Source of the DNA: Vandiemenella viatica
Lineage: Eukaryota; Arthropoda; Insecta; Orthoptera; Morabidae
NCBI GenBank assembly: GCA_031002005.1
Contig: JARYHS010008074.1
Span: 268,151,930-268,215,929 of the forward strand
DNA: 64,000 nt
Direction of reading: 5' to 3'
Shown: positions 20,691-33,378 of the stretch, one piece after another
Layout of the letters: the number at the start of each line of letters is the position of its first letter
Position numbering within the stretch: position 1 is the first letter of the stretch
Translations under genes and position numbers: made by a program
The notes under the pieces: model-generated
Told to the model about the DNA's origin: nothing
Databases searched by the model: none
Seen by the model: the letters and a program-made list of their open reading frames with translations, nothing else

Positions 20691-21590
20691 GAAACAAGGA
20701 AGTGCCGTATCATCCTTGTTATTTATTGTAACTATGGATGAAATATTGAAGTAGGTAGTGCAGAGCATTGGGGAAGAAAAAATAAAAGCAATGGTATTTC
20801 CAGATGACCTATTACTTTGGGGAGAGGATGAAAACGAGATGCAGGATCAGCTTGATGTATGGGAAAGGGTACTTGCAGCTTATGGTAAGAGGTTCTCCGT
20901 GAGAAAAAATGAAGTGCTGATAACAACAAGAAAGGAAAACAAGACAGACATAGGCATATCACTTGGAGGAGAGCAACTAAATAGAGTGTAATGTTTAAAA
21001 TATTTTGGAAGCTGTATTGATGAAAATTGAGGAAACAGGATGGAGATAAACAAAAGAGAAAGATATTCAGATGGATTTTTAAAAGTACTTTTAGAAGTCT
21101 GGTATGGAGTAGGGATGTCCCGCAAAAGAGCAAAGAGGCAATCTATAAAACATACTTTGTGCCAATTTTAACATATGGGTCGGAAACGTGGTTGATGAAG
21201 GAGAGTACAATCTGTGGAAATGAAATTTCAGAGGAGTAGAGTAGGAGTAATCAGAAGAGACGGAATAAGGAATGAGAAAATCAGGGAGATGATAAAGGAA
21301 GAACCTCTACAACAGAAAATTGAAAAATCTAGGTTACAGTGGTATGGACATGTAAAGAGAATGGGAGAAGTTACCTAGGAAGATGCTGGAAATGGAGCTG
21401 AAAGGAAATAGGCCTAGAGGAAGACCGAGGTACAGATGGATTAAAGGCATTAAGAAACGTGTGGAGGAAAGAGGAGGAAATTGGGCGACAGTGGAAGAAG
21501 AGAGATGGTGATTATACAGAAAGCGCTGGCAAGGCTTTTGTTCCATACAGACCGAGCAAGTGGCTGGAAACTGTCCTAGACGATGATGAT
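20691..21590 (+). pseudogene. LINE family B reverse transcriptase, 3' part
   Basis: LKQGSAVSSLLFIVTMDEIL (RT motif B/QGSvLSP region) is followed by a stop and then MVFPDDLLLWGEDENEMQDQ, where the catalytic A/Y-DD box reads FPDD. Later: YFGSCIDEN, FVPILTYGSETWLMKE, IEKSRLQWYGHVKRMGE and RPRGRPRYRWIKGIKKR, the typical thumb and C-terminal blocks of this LINE type. It ends in a GATGATGAT microsatellite tail near 21583, as does the second family B copy at 33.2 kb. The clade (RTE- or jockey-like) is not resolved. Confidence 0.8.
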
Positions 21591-21599
21591 GAATAAGGA

Positions 21600-22154
21600 A
21601 TGTGAAAATTTACATCTCCATTGTACTTTGATGGCTGGGTTATGATCCAATTAATATTTTAGATAGTATGTGGTTCACATTATTCTACAAATTTTCAAGT
21701 AGTACAGGATTAAAAAAAAAAAAAAAAATTAATTCAAACATGTTTGGAAAAGAAGCTTTTTTACAATCTTTAAGACATTACATTGTTTTGATACATAATA
21801 TACAACACTGATACCTGATTTGAATCATACCAAAATTAAGTTAATTCTTACAGTAAGATTAAAAGTACATTTGAAAGACATTGATAAATAAGATTCTGAC
21901 TTTCCCAGTTTATTAAGAATATGAACCATTTTCGGGTCTCCCACCAGTGGAGTGCATTGACTTGATGCAACATCTGAAAGCAGATACTGACTTCGTAGAG
22001 TAAAAAAATGTTGGGATTATGGAGTGGCTTACGATTTGGCAGCCCCACCCAGTAATCCATTGTTCAAGTTAATCAATTGCCTTTATCGAAGTAAGACAAT
22101 GATTTTGGAAAGTAAACTAAACTCCTTGTGGACAAAAGTGTTAATCATACATAT
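21600..22154. other. AT-rich stretch without recognisable genes
   Basis: No supported ORF; an A-run at 21713-21728. It lies between the LINE B tail and the satellite array. Confidence 0.5.
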
Positions 22155-23960
22155 TATTTCTATAAGGTATTTTTTTATCACAAGCCTATATCTTCCTTCA
22201 TACTTAACCAAAATCAATGAATGAGGTGTCACTTTAACGCTTATGGTCTCCACTTTGATCACATCATATTTTAAGAAAGAAAGATTTCGGAACTCGACCC
22301 ATAAAGGGCAAAAATGTCAATATGTCTAAAATGATGTTTTCTGTGTTACGATTCATTTATCTCCCTGGATACCTAACTGAAATCGTTTGATGAAGTATCA
22401 TTTTAAAGATTAAGATCTCCGCTTTTGTGACGTCATATACTAAGACAAGAAGTTTTCGTAATTCGACCCTTAAAGGGCAAAAGTATCAATATTTTTGCAT
22501 TGCGTTTTTGTGTCACAAGCCATTTATCTCACTTCATACCTAACCAATATAGATAAATGAGGTATCATATTAAAGAATAAGGTCTCCGCCATGGTAACAT
22601 TATATTTTAAGAAAAGAATTATTCGTAATTCGACTCTTAAAGGACAAAAACGTCAATTTTTCTAAAATACGTTTTTTGTGCCTCAGGTCATTTATCTCCC
22701 TAGATATCTAACCAAAAACCAGTAAGATTATGAGGAGTAATGTCGCAGCTTTGGCTTAAGAAAGAAGTTTTTTGCAATTCATCCCTTAAAGAGAAAAAGT
22801 ATAAATGGTTCCACAGCGCATTTTTGTGTCACGAGCTATTTATCACCCTTCATATCTAACCGATATACATAAATGAGGTATCATATTAAAGACTATGGCC
22901 TCTGCCATGGTAACATTATATTTTAAGAAAGAAATTTTTCATAATTCGACCCTGAAAGGGCAAAAATGTCGAATTTTCTAAAATATGTTTTTTGTGACTC
23001 CAGCCATTTATCTTTATGGATATCTAACCAAAATTGATAAGTCAAGTAATTATGAGGAGTAATGTCTCAGCTTTGGTGACATCATATTTTAAAAAAAGAA
23101 GTTTTTTTTTAATTCAACCCTCAAAGGGTAAAAGTATAAATGTTTCTACAACGCATTTTTGGGTCATGAGCCATTTATCTCCATTAATATCTAACCAAAA
23201 TAGATAAATGTGGTATCATTGTAATAATTAAGGTTTCCGCTGTGGTAACATTTTAGAATTGAATTTTTCTGGATTGAACTCTTAAAGGGCATAAATATCA
23301 GTATTTCTAAAATGCCTTTTTTTGTGTCTGGAGTCATTTATCTCCCTTGATAATTAAACAAAATGATAAACGAGGTATGATTTTAAAGATTGAGGTCTTC
23401 ATAAGGTCTTAGGTTCTGCTAACCACATTTTAAGAAAGAAATTTTTTAAAAATCTAACCTTAGAGGGCAAAAGTATTAATATTTCTATAACACATTTTTC
23501 AGTTTCAAACTATCTATTTCCCTTGATACACAACCAAAATTAATAAATGAGGTATTGTTTTAAATATTAAATTATCCACTTTGGTCACATCATTTTTTAA
23601 GAAAAAACTTTCTCTATAAAGTTCAACCCTTTAGGGGCAAAAATATCATCCTTTTTTTTTTTTTTAACTCGCTTGATAACTAACTGAAATTGCTAAATGA
23701 GGTATCATTTTAAAGACCAAGGTGGCTGCTTTGGTCACACCATATTTTATAAAAGATTTTTCTTGGAATTCGACCCTTAAAGGGCAAAAGTATCAATAAT
23801 ATTTCTACAGCGTGTTTTTTTTATTATTATTATTACAAGCCATTTATCAACTTTGATACCTAGCCGTAATCGATAAATATATCGTTTTAAAGATTAAGGT
23901 CTCCAGTTAGGTAAAATGATAAATTAAGAGAGAATTTTTTGGAATTTGGTGCTTAAAGTG
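22155..23960. repeat. tandem satellite array, units of about 166 bp
   Basis: About eleven diverged tandem units. Recurring anchors (GAGGTATCAT-like) lie at about 22223, 22392, 22559, 22732, 22875, 23054, 23210, 23372, 23549, 23699 and 23879, so spacing is 143-180 bp. Each unit also carries TTTAAGAAAGAA, a palindrome-rich CGACCCTTAAAGGGCAAAA, and CATTTATCTCCCTTGATA. Units are diverged, with homopolymer growth in T-runs, indicating an old array. Two neighbouring pairs (22559-22874 and 22875-23209) resemble each other more than their neighbours, a dimeric higher-order pattern. No coding. Confidence 0.88.
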
Positions 23961-24972
23961 GTAGCGCATGTCAGAAAGTTCAGACCCAAGTCCCTATATT
24001 GAAGTAGCAGATATCACAGAGATTTCAATAAACTTTTTTTACTCAATAAGTAGTTTTTCGAATATTTTTTTCTGTTATGGAAACACTTTCATTTTTCTAT
24101 ACATTTACAATGTACACATTTTATTCGCACAGTAACAAATATCACAGAGATGTTGATATGTTATGTGCATTTTGTTCAGGTTGGTTGTATTTTGTTAAGG
24201 TCAGTGACAGTTTGTCATAAATACAGGGTGTTTTAAATTTTCCTAACTGTTTTGTAATATGTTGTAAGTATTTTGATGCGTACCTCTTACACTAAATATA
24301 TATATCTATATTTGCTACAAAAGTACGGTTCTACATTCCATTATATTACAAGCATTCAACCTTGCTATTCGTCGTATTTTATTCACGAAATTCTCACAAG
24401 AGTCATCTAGTTATCTTGTATTTTTTATCAAAGAGTGTTTCATCTGCCAGATGACAAGATGTTGCTGGGGTTTATGCATAACAGCTCACACTGAACTTTG
24501 ACCATTAGTGTGGCCTAAGGATAAACTGTCTTTCAATCAACAACCAACTGATAACCTCAGTAGGTGAGGTAGGTCTTAAATAATATTCACTGTAGACCTT
24601 CAATGTAAATTATTCTAATGTATTCTCCAAATTTAGTACAACATATGTTGACCAATCTACAGCATCAGAATTCTTCACCAAAAATAAAATATTGCAGATA
24701 TGAACCATGAGACAAGTCACAGGCAACTCTCAATAAAACCCTATCATGAGTATGAAGACTTCTCCACTATCAGTTGAAAATAATTTAAGATGGCCACCTT
24801 GCCTCACATCATTCCCACCTAACTTGCTAACTCTCCATCACTCATAGTGCCAAATCAGCTATACACCAAATGTGACCTATCTCCATCATGAAACCTTATT
24901 TTTCCTCTGATCTATCTGAAATTTTTGGTGGGATGTAAACGTTAAAACAAATCCCTACAAGCATTTCTCTTG
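23961..24972. other. AT-rich stretch without recognisable genes
   Basis: No motif-bearing ORF. A short repeated phrase ATATCACAGAGAT occurs at about 24010 and 24139. It ends at the TSD (CTTG) of the solo LTR. Confidence 0.5.
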
Positions 24973-27016
24973 TGTAAGCATCTTAGAATTTTAGTAAATT
25001 CTAGCCTCTCACCTTTAGGTATTAGAGGGAAAGCTTATTCTGTAGTAAAAGATAGTTTTCAGTTCATGTACAGGTTATGGGAGTAAAGCTTTGTATAGCA
25101 TAGAGACACAGTAACCAAACACACTAAATAAAACCCTTTAGGGATAATAAAAGTATTCAAAATTAAATAAATGCTCTAAATAAACCTTTGATAACAAAAA
25201 GAAAACATCAGTTTGGGAGGAAATAGATTAAAGCCCCCGGGTTCAGTTTCAAATAATAGATTTTGATATAGGTTAACTTTGTAGTTTCTAAACCAATTTG
25301 AAGGTAGTAAAGACCTTCAGTAGTTGCTAAACGCCGAATATAAACTTTGAATGATAATAAATAAACTTTAAAATCAACTGAAAATTAAATAATCATCAGT
25401 AATCCAACTTTGTGATTATGAACTTATAACTGGGGAGCATTTTGTCATTTTAAACCAATTTAGGAGCAAGAAAGCAACTCCATACTTAATAATCCAACTA
25501 TACTAATTTTCTGTAATGATATTAACACCTTTTACTAACCTTAAATATGATAATCCAAAATAATCCAGTTTAGTACACAAGCAATTTCTAATATTTGGCA
25601 TTTCACTGTTTTCACACACTTTCGAACAAAATAAAGTAATTGTAGGGAAGTAATCATGCAATTAAAATATAAATTCACTAAAATTTCGTAGTTTCTGAAC
25701 GTTTAAATAACTTGAATTAATTTTTATACTTCCTCAGATGCTCTGCACTTTTAATAATTTTTTATCTCAAAATCCTAGAGAACATTCGAAATAAAAAGTA
25801 GATTTCCGGGAAGAACTAAAAATCTAATATCACATATAATAATTTCAAGTAATTCCAAGTAATAGAACCGATCTTATCGAGATCTTGAAATTTATTTTTC
25901 ATCACGACCATGAGGTCAACTTAGAAATATTTTCCAGCCGATCTAAAGTAGATACAGAGATGAGATAACTTTCAGAATACGTAGTTTAATTCAGTGAATC
26001 CCGTAGTAATTTTATATTTGCGATAAAATTAATAGAAATAAAGTTATAAAATTAAAACTGAAATTGCACTTTGGTTACGTCGTAGTTAAACTTGCCCTGC
26101 ACCAATCTTAATAAAAGTTACACCAATAAACTCAGGAATTTTAGTAGTACACAGTAATAATAATATAATTTGCATAAATTGTGGCTTTAATAAAATGACG
26201 AAATGTAGAAGTTTCGAGAACAATAGTACTTCCCCAAAGTAGAGAAATAGTTCACTCCTACCCTTACAACTTTTAAACCAGTTGCTTAAAATTATTCACT
26301 AAATATCCATTATTTCACAATTAAATATGTAGAAACACTGTCACACCTAAAGTTTTGGATAACCGTTTAGTTACTGAGATATTTCTGGCCTAAATCGTAG
26401 AAGTGTTAGCAGAAAGTTGTGTTTTGGCTCTGACGTCAGCAAAGGTATAAATTAGGTCGCCTTGTGAAGACGCCATTCTATTCTATTCTGTCTTTTCCGG
26501 GTTTGAAGTCGTGCTTCTAAGATGTGATAAGCGTGTGTGCGTTGGTAGGTTGGCAACTCAGACTTATGTTGGTAGCTCAGGTCTTCAGTTGGCACTACCG
26601 GGTTCGGCCATCATGGTTGGGGCGTGGCTTTGTTTACTTAACATGAACTTTTAATTTTCAACTGGGGTTTGGTCGGGCTCTACTTCTCTCCATAATCTGT
26701 GATTTTTGGAACGATTGTTCGATTGCCTAAGCAACTTAAGAATGCTGTTTGAACTTTGAATTTCATTTTTTAAATAAACTTGAAGAATTTTTGGAAAAGT
26801 GAACTGTTTCATTTCTGTAGCTGCTATCATACCTTTTCAATATTTGGGTTTTCAAATATTGTGGCGACCTGTAGCGTTCTAGTTGTATCCGGGCAACATG
26901 GTCAAATTAAGTTAAAGTATTCAACAAGCTTTCATCGGACTTGGAGGTGTGATCAAGAGAGTAAGTTAAGGCACATAGGCGATACTCTACCCCGGTATCG
27001 GTCTAAGTTCCTTACA
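24973..27016 (+). repeat. solo LTR, hairpin-start family (copy 3, 2044 bp)
   Basis: Begins TGTAAGCATCTTAGAATTTT and ends GTTCCTTACA, flanked by perfect CTTG TSDs (24969-24972, 27017-27020). It has the same layout as copies 1 and 2: start hairpin, about 1.3 kb of AT-rich sequence, a GC-richer promoter-like block at 26420-26650 with GACGTCAGC and a TATAAATT element, GGGGTTTGGTCGGGC, CATAATCTGTGATTTTTGG, GTGGCGACC at 26860, and CCCCGGTATCGG near the end. No retroelement coding inside. It is the longest copy, perhaps the least deleted or carrying extra sequence. Confidence 0.88.
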
Positions 27017-28300
27017 CTTGCTTTAGCAGTTTGGCTGTAAAGAATTATTGAAGTGGTAAACCCATAAAAATTTCTCTTATTTGTTCAGTGTGTGAGCAAC
27101 GGTGTTGATACTTAGTTTAAAATTGTCTACTAATTCTTCCCGATCTTTCAATGTAAAAGTAAACCTGCTTGTTTAAAACTTTTTATCAAAGTGTAATACC
27201 TACTTTAAAATTCCTATACTCTCTATTTCAGAAAGTTTACTGAGCTAAAATATGTTTTAAACTTTTGAGAATGCAATTTTCTACATAATATGAAGTTGTG
27301 TAGCCTTTAACTAATCTCTTTCATATAGTTTCAAAACTCCCAATAAAACCTACGTTCAAATCTCACAACCGGATACCGCCATATTTTCCATATTCTTGTT
27401 AATTTAGTTTTTCTTATTCTGCCCAAAGTTATGCATGGATTTTTACAAAAACTTCCTCGTCACACGCAGAAAAAATTTCAGTTTGTTTTAAATATACTCA
27501 CCCTTCTGTATCTAGCCAAATTATCCTATGTGAAAACTTAATTTTCATCTCAAAATCCTACAAAATCTTTTTACAAACTCCTACCAAAACATTATTTACC
27601 TATTACCAACATATTCTAAATTTTTGCATTATGTGATTTAAAAGTAAGTGCATCTTTTAAGCTATAAATCTTTTCTGTAGCTTGAAAACTAATAGCTTGG
27701 AAATTATTCAACTTTTTTCCAATATTTGTGTCCATGTTTAAATTTCAACTTCAAAATCAAATATGTCATCAGTACCATTTTATATCATCAAAGTATCCCA
27801 CCTCAGTTTAATTCTTATGACTTACTGCACCTCTGAACATGAATGTAGTGTTTTCTATTTAAAAATAAGGAAATTTTCTTTATGTGCCCAACGTTTACAA
27901 ATTGCTATGAATGGATTTCATTATTTACTTCTACTTATCACTTAAAAACTGCAAGAAAATAATTTTAAACCTGCTTTACTGTTGGACTGAATTTAGTTCA
28001 TAATTCTTTCAACTAATATTGGTAATTTATTAAAAAAAATTAGATTATATAACATATCCTCAGCATTTGTTTGCAGTCAATGTTATTATGCTGCCAAACT
28101 GATATTCTGTACATTCTCAGTTAACCATTATTGGTTTTGCCATGAAAACTAGAATTCAATTTGTTAGTGAGCTTTGAGAAGTATGATTTGTTATGTTAAG
28201 TGCAATTATTATGGAATTGAAGGAACTGACTGGATTTTATTGTATACTGAAAAATAAAGTTATTTGTAGTTTCAAAATCTTTCACTTTTATGAGATGTTG
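27017..28300. other. AT-rich stretch without recognisable genes
   Basis: Short ORFs only, none with a family motif. CATGAAAACTAGAATTCAATTT near 28140 recalls the inner edge of the hairpin-LTR start on the minus strand, but the remainder does not align, so I do not call a copy. Confidence 0.5.
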
Positions 28301-28740
28301 AAGTAGGGATGTACCAGACGGACTTGTGTTGTAAAACTGTGATCATGCAGTTGCTTCAATATAGTGCCATAGCAATGGACCCAACTTTTTTATATCAAAT
28401 ACAGGGGTTTGATAGAGTGGAAAGGAGTGCAGTTAGATATATTTGTGGAAATTGCTGCAGAGTAATTGATGTGATAAAACAGCTAGCGTTAGATCCATTG
28501 GAAGGCAGTGTGAAAGTGAAGAGAGTGGTAATAATGTACATTGCCTGTATTGTTGAATAGATTAAGAAAGATATTGCTGAAAGAATTAGGAGCAGTCTGT
28601 GGAAGGGACCAGAATATCATGACTCAATTTCAGGCAAAAAGTTGTGGGACAAAATTTCTTTTGTAGACAATACAATCACTGAATGAAACAAATTATCAAG
28701 AGAAGTGATGAATAGGTTACAAAAAATGCAGATTTAATTT
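28301..28740 (+). pseudogene. LINE family A, 3' terminal fragment
   Basis: Reads YQIQGFDRVERSAVRYICGN and CCRVIDVIKQLALDPLEG, collinear with ELQGVQRRTARFV...LDWESFEERR at 9280-9390 and with the copy at 52.8-53.0 kb. Only the C-terminus of ORF2 and the short 3' end remain, a typical severely 5'-truncated LINE insertion. After the TAG at 28558-28560 the trace continues as GTSKEVMN-like degraded text to about 28740. Confidence 0.8.
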
Positions 28741-29970
28741 AAAATTAAAATTCATAAAGATTAAAAGTAGGTGGTTGGAGAAAATGCAGTTAAAGAATTT
28801 GAGATAAGAATTAATAAGAAATTGGAAAATTGGTCTGCATGAAATTGCTTAAATTAAATTAAAAATTTATCATACTTACTGAACTACATAGTATTGTTAG
28901 TTATTTAAGCCTCCAATATGTGTTTAAATCAGCATAACTGCTGAATGCTTTAACCAGCAACTGGAAGGATTTACAAAATTTTATTTTCTGAGCATTACTG
29001 TGAAGAATATTATATTGGTGTTGTAGCCTGGGTTTCATAATCAAATAAAAGACTATTTGCAAGCTGAGAATCAAATTCATACAAATTTTATCATTCATAA
29101 TTAACTATAAACTCTTTTTTTCTTGATAATTAAAGTGGAAATTAATGAGATTTTTTTAATTTTGAATGTTTCAGCTTTAATACTGATAAATAAAGATATC
29201 ACCAAAAAGAGTAATTAATCATCTAACCCACCAGTGATCAAACTATCAAATACTGTACCACAGAAAAATTGGTTGTTCATATCTTAAATCTATCACTTCA
29301 TTAAACTTGTGTGTGGCTGAAATAAAATGGTTTATTGCTACAATCATATGATTGTGTTGCTGACATTATGTTGAAATATTTACTTTTGCAGATTGTTTGT
29401 TTATAAGATTATTGTCAAACCAATGACAGAGATATAGTAAATAGATTCTTTGAACTAAATGATGTTAGTACGTTGAAATAAGAAACTGGATAAATTAATA
29501 TTCCTCCAGTCACTGTATATCCTTCAAATAATTTCATTTCCATTCACAAGCATCAGTAGTGCTCAAAACAGTGTTTACTGGATTCAGTACTTCACAAAGA
29601 TGCAAGATTTTTTTTTTTTAATACTGTCAATCACTCCAATTACAAAAATTACCCCAAAAAACCATCCTTATAGTTAACTGTTGTCAATTATTGAAAAGTT
29701 TTCTTCAAAAACCAAAAAGTTCTGACTAAACAGCACACAAAATCTGAATCATCACTTATTTTCCTAAATTTCAAACATTAACAAATTTCATCAAAAATAA
29801 TTCAAAGTCCCGAACAGCAAAAACATTGTCTGTTTCCGAAACTGTATCATCAGAAATCCCTGATAACATTTTGTCACTTGTGACACATACATCTTGATGT
29901 CCAAAATTATACTGTGCGTGAAGACACTTGGTCCAGTTTATATCCTGTCATATTTTGACTCATTACTATA
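28741..29970. other. AT-rich stretch without recognisable genes
   Basis: No motif-bearing ORF on either strand. Short A/T homopolymers only. Confidence 0.5.
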
Positions 29971-29974
29971 ACAA

Positions 29975-30595
29975 GTGATTATGATTATTGTGGAAAAGAC
30001 CAAAATAATGAAGATAACAAGAAACAATGGCCCTTCGAAGGATGTATTACTTGATGGCAAGAAATTGGAATTGGTAGAATCATTCGAGTATATGGGAAGC
30101 AAGGTAACTGTGAATGGAAAGATGGAGGAAGAAATAGGTCAGAGAGTAAGGAAGAGTGGACAATTGTATCACCAGGTAGAGGATGTAATCTGGAGGTGGA
30201 ACATAGGGAAAGATGCCAAAATTCTGCTCAATAAAGTATATCACCAGCCCATACTGACTTATGGTTCTGAAACATTGACTTGGACAAAGAGAGATATTAA
30301 CAGATTGCAGGTGACAGAGATGAGGTTTCTGTGAGGAATAGAGAATGTCACGAGGAAAGATAAAATCAAAAATTAAAACATCAGGGAGAGACTACAAGTG
30401 GAAACATTAGAAAAGATGTTAACAAGGAAAGTACTGCAATGGTTGGGTCATGTTATGAGGATGAATGAAGGGAGGATGCTGAAAGTAGCACTGCTGATCA
30501 GTGTGACCAGTTGGAAGACCTCGGACAAGATGGAAGGACCAAGTGAAGAAAGATGCAGAGGCTAAGGAAATCATTTGGAGAAAAGTGACAGAGTT
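29975..30595 (+). pseudogene. LINE family B, RT thumb and C-terminal segment
   Basis: The open frame reads KKLELVESFEYMGSKVTVNG, EEEIGQRVRKSGQLYHQVED, YHQPILTYGSETLTW and DINRLQVTEMRFL, then after a stop IENVTRKDKIKN and VLQWLGHVMRMNEGRML. These match the C-terminal blocks of the copy at 20.7-21.5 kb. It is interrupted at 30596 by the minus-strand jockey-like LINE; the last piece resumes at 33147. Confidence 0.82.
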
Positions 30596-32595
30596 TATTT
30601 ATTTCATGCCAAAAACGCTGTTTCAAAATTGTTAGAAACAATAAGAAAAATAACATAAATAAAATAATATCAATCACCAACAAAGGGTTCATATGAAGGA
30701 TGACCAAAAATTAGCAACTTGTATGGCATTGTCACTGATGCGAAAGAGGTTTTGCAGTGTGCAGGTTTATGGGCACTGGAGGCAGTTGTATAAATGCTGA
30801 ATGGTCTGCACTGCCACACACTCACTATTAGGATCTTCAAGGAATTCCATCTTGCCAGGTTATCTTAGGTCATGGCCACTCTCAGCCAATTTAGTGCTCT
30901 CCAGGTCTTCCAGTTGAGGTTGCCACCTGGTGGTAGTGTCTCTGTAGTAGGTATCCATTGATTTGCACAAGTTATTCTGGCTCGCCACAGATCGAACTGG
31001 GCAACTTTTTGCAGTATATTTAAAGCAGCTGTCGCCCTAAGGAAGGTTTTTCTACATTTCAGCCTTTGTCTTGGAAGTTGATGCCTGAATAAGGGATGAG
31101 CAGAGTTTTGATTAGCCTTGTTTCTTTCCAAAATTGCAGCTACATTCTGTCTTATATCAGGGGGAGCGATTCCTGCCAGACCATGTAGTTTTTCAACCAG
31201 TGTGGTAGAATTATGTAGGTTTTGTGTAATGCAATGTCTACTTGTTTGGCATAAGCAGAGTTGTACCAAATGGGACATGCTTATTCTGTAGTAGAATAAC
31301 ACAGTGCAAGAGCTGATGTTCGAAGCACTGTGGGATGTGTACCCCATTCGTTTCCTGTGAGTTTCTGTAGGCTATTGTTGAGGGCTGAAACTTTGCCTTT
31401 TGTGTTTAAGCAGTGCTTTTTGTAAGTGAGGAAGTGATCTAGTGTAACTCCAAGATATTTTGGATTGAAACAGTGATCTAGTTCTATGCCCTCCCATCTG
31501 ACTTTCAGGTTCCTGTTGGCATGTCTGTTTCATAAATAGAAGGAGCATAGTAGAGTTTTGAATGGATTCGGTTTCAACTGATTGTCTTCATAGTAGGTGA
31601 TGAAAGATTGTAAACCATTACTTAAACACTCCTCCACTGTTTCAAAATCTTTGGCTTGTACTGCTAGTGCTAAGTCATCTGCATAGGTAAAACTTCACGT
31701 CATTGGCGGTTCGGGTTGATCATTAGTGTATATGTTGAATAATGTCGGCGCCAGGGCACTTCCTTGGGGCAGCACATATTTTTTTTGTGTTCTCCATCGA
31801 CTTTTGCTGCCCTAAAATTTGACGTAAAACCTGAAGTAAAATTCGGATAATTTCTGTAAATTGAAAATCATTTGTAAAATGATATAATTTATGTAACAGG
31901 ATATTATGCTGTACAGTGTCATAAACTGCAGAGAGGTCTACAATGGCCACTCTTGTGATCAACCCTTGCTCAAAACCATCGTCAATGTGCTGAGTCAGGT
32001 TGAGGATCTGTGTGGTGCAGTTTTTGTTAGTTCTGAAACCCACTTGTTGGTGAATCAGTTTTGGTTTGATTTTTGGGCTCAATCGATTAAGCAGCATCCT
32101 TTCAAATATCTTGTAGAGGTGGCATTACAGAGAAATAGGGCGATAGCTTTTGGCGATAGAAGATTCTTTCCCAGGTTTCAAAATGGCAATAACTTTTGTC
32201 TTTCTCCATATCTTAGGTATCTGTTTACCTCGGAGGCAGTTGTTGTAAAGACGCAAAAGTCATTCCATTGCTACAGCACCAAAATATTTTAGCTGCTCCA
32301 AAGTTATATTGTCAAGTCCTGTTGCTTTACCATTTTTGCATATTTTAATAGCTTTTGCCAATGCATTCATTTGAAATTCCATGGAAAGATCTTTTGTTTC
32401 TACTTGTGATTGTCTAACAATCTTAGCTCTGTCTCTTCTTTTGAGTGTTCCTCCTCTGCCATTCAGTAATAGCTGATGAGCTATTTGGTTGGGTGTTACA
32501 TTGGCATGCATGTTGGTTACACATGGGTCACTACTAAGTCTTCTCAGAAGTTGCCATGCCTTTCGGTTATTTTTGGACAGGTCCATGTTTTCCAT
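30596..32595 (-). pseudogene. jockey-like LINE, reverse transcriptase part
   Basis: On the minus strand: KICKNGKATGLDNITLEQLK (start of RT), a degraded KSYRPISL block, NRLSPKIKPKLIHQQVGFRT and ITRVAIVDLSAVYDTVQHNI (motif A region, D of VDLS), a QGSALAP-like block near 31755, ADDLALAVQAKDFETVEE near 31690 holding the catalytic ADD, and the tail with LVEKLHGLAGIAPPDIRQNV at 31.1-31.2 kb. Frameshifts occur between these blocks. The 3' end faces left, ending in an AAATAAATA-type tail at 30596. Confidence 0.85.
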
Positions 32596-33146
32596 AGTCT
32601 CAATCCAACGTTATCGCTTATTCTTTGAAAGTTCAGAGCACAGTGTTAACTCAGATTCTACAGTTTTCTGGCTAAAATGGTTATCTTCAAAGAGCCTCAG
32701 GTATTCCTGCAGGAGAGGTGAAAGCTCTTCCTTCATGCCTGGAATATATATCATATGGCAATCTCTAGGAATTGAAAGACAGGAGCTTGTTTTCACAGCC
32801 TCTACAAAGTCATTATCGTGCTCAGGCAAAGGTTCTATTTTTGAAATCATATAATCTAAATTTTCAGTAAAAGCTGCCCAATTAGCTTTTTTGAAATTAA
32901 ACCTTTGTCAGAATTGAATCTTTAATGGTCTGATTGCTACTGATGCCTGAATGAATATTAATCTATGTTGGGTGTTAGGTAGTGGTTGTGAAACTGTATT
33001 GGTACACTGAGGGGCCAGGGCATCACTGATGAACAGCAGATCAAGGTTATAACTCTGCTTCCATCTTCCACTATTAAAAGAATGTGGGAGTTTACTGTCA
33101 TGAAGAAGAGTCAGCTTAGTGATGGAGTAAAAATCTTGGAATGATT
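32596..33146 (-). pseudogene. jockey-like LINE, endonuclease C-terminus and linker (5' truncated)
   Basis: From 33146 leftwards the minus strand reads FYSITKLTLLHDSKLPHSFN, GRWKQSYNLDLLFISDALAP and LPNTQHRLIFIQASVAIRPL, the end of an AP endonuclease (usual SDH.P replaced by TQHR, as in many jockey elements). The linker MISKIEPLPEHDNDFVEAVK follows. The endonuclease N-terminus and ORF1 are missing, so the insertion is 5' truncated at 33146. Flanking 9-bp imperfect TSDs (GACAGAGTT at 30587, GCCAGACTT at 33147) mark its borders. Confidence 0.8.
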
Positions 33147-33230
33147 GCCAGACTTGGAAGAGGATATGCAGGACGATCTGCAAAAGTGGAAACATCTAAT
33201 GGATGATGATGATGACTATGACAATTCTAT
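33147..33230 (+). pseudogene. LINE family B, terminal piece beyond the nested insertion
   Basis: Across the nested element the host LINE continues LEEDMQDDLQKWKHLMDDDD, ending in GATGATGATGATGAC, the same microsatellite tail as at 21.58 kb. Joining WRKVTE at 30594 with LEED here leaves one TSD copy. Confidence 0.65.
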
Positions 33231-33378
33231 CCTTGAGAAGGGGTGCTACTACCCCAAACTGCATCTTAACTTCTGAACCAAATTGTTGAATATTCCAAAA
33301 TTTAAAACAATCATTTGCAAATTTTGGTATCTGATAGATTAAATTACTCTAAACATTTTATGTAATTAAATATCTATA

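Noticed and set aside
20422..20754. 110-codon plus ORF ending in LKQGSAVSSLLF
   Set aside because: It is a chance fusion of antisense LTR sequence with the resumed LINE B frame across an insertion border.
22155..23960. CRISPR-like array
   Set aside because: Units are about 166 bp, diverged throughout and not split into constant repeats and unique spacers; the genome is eukaryotic. It is a satellite.
28120..28180. Fourth hairpin-LTR start
   Set aside because: About 20 bases resemble the inner edge of the family start but the hairpin partner and all downstream blocks are absent.
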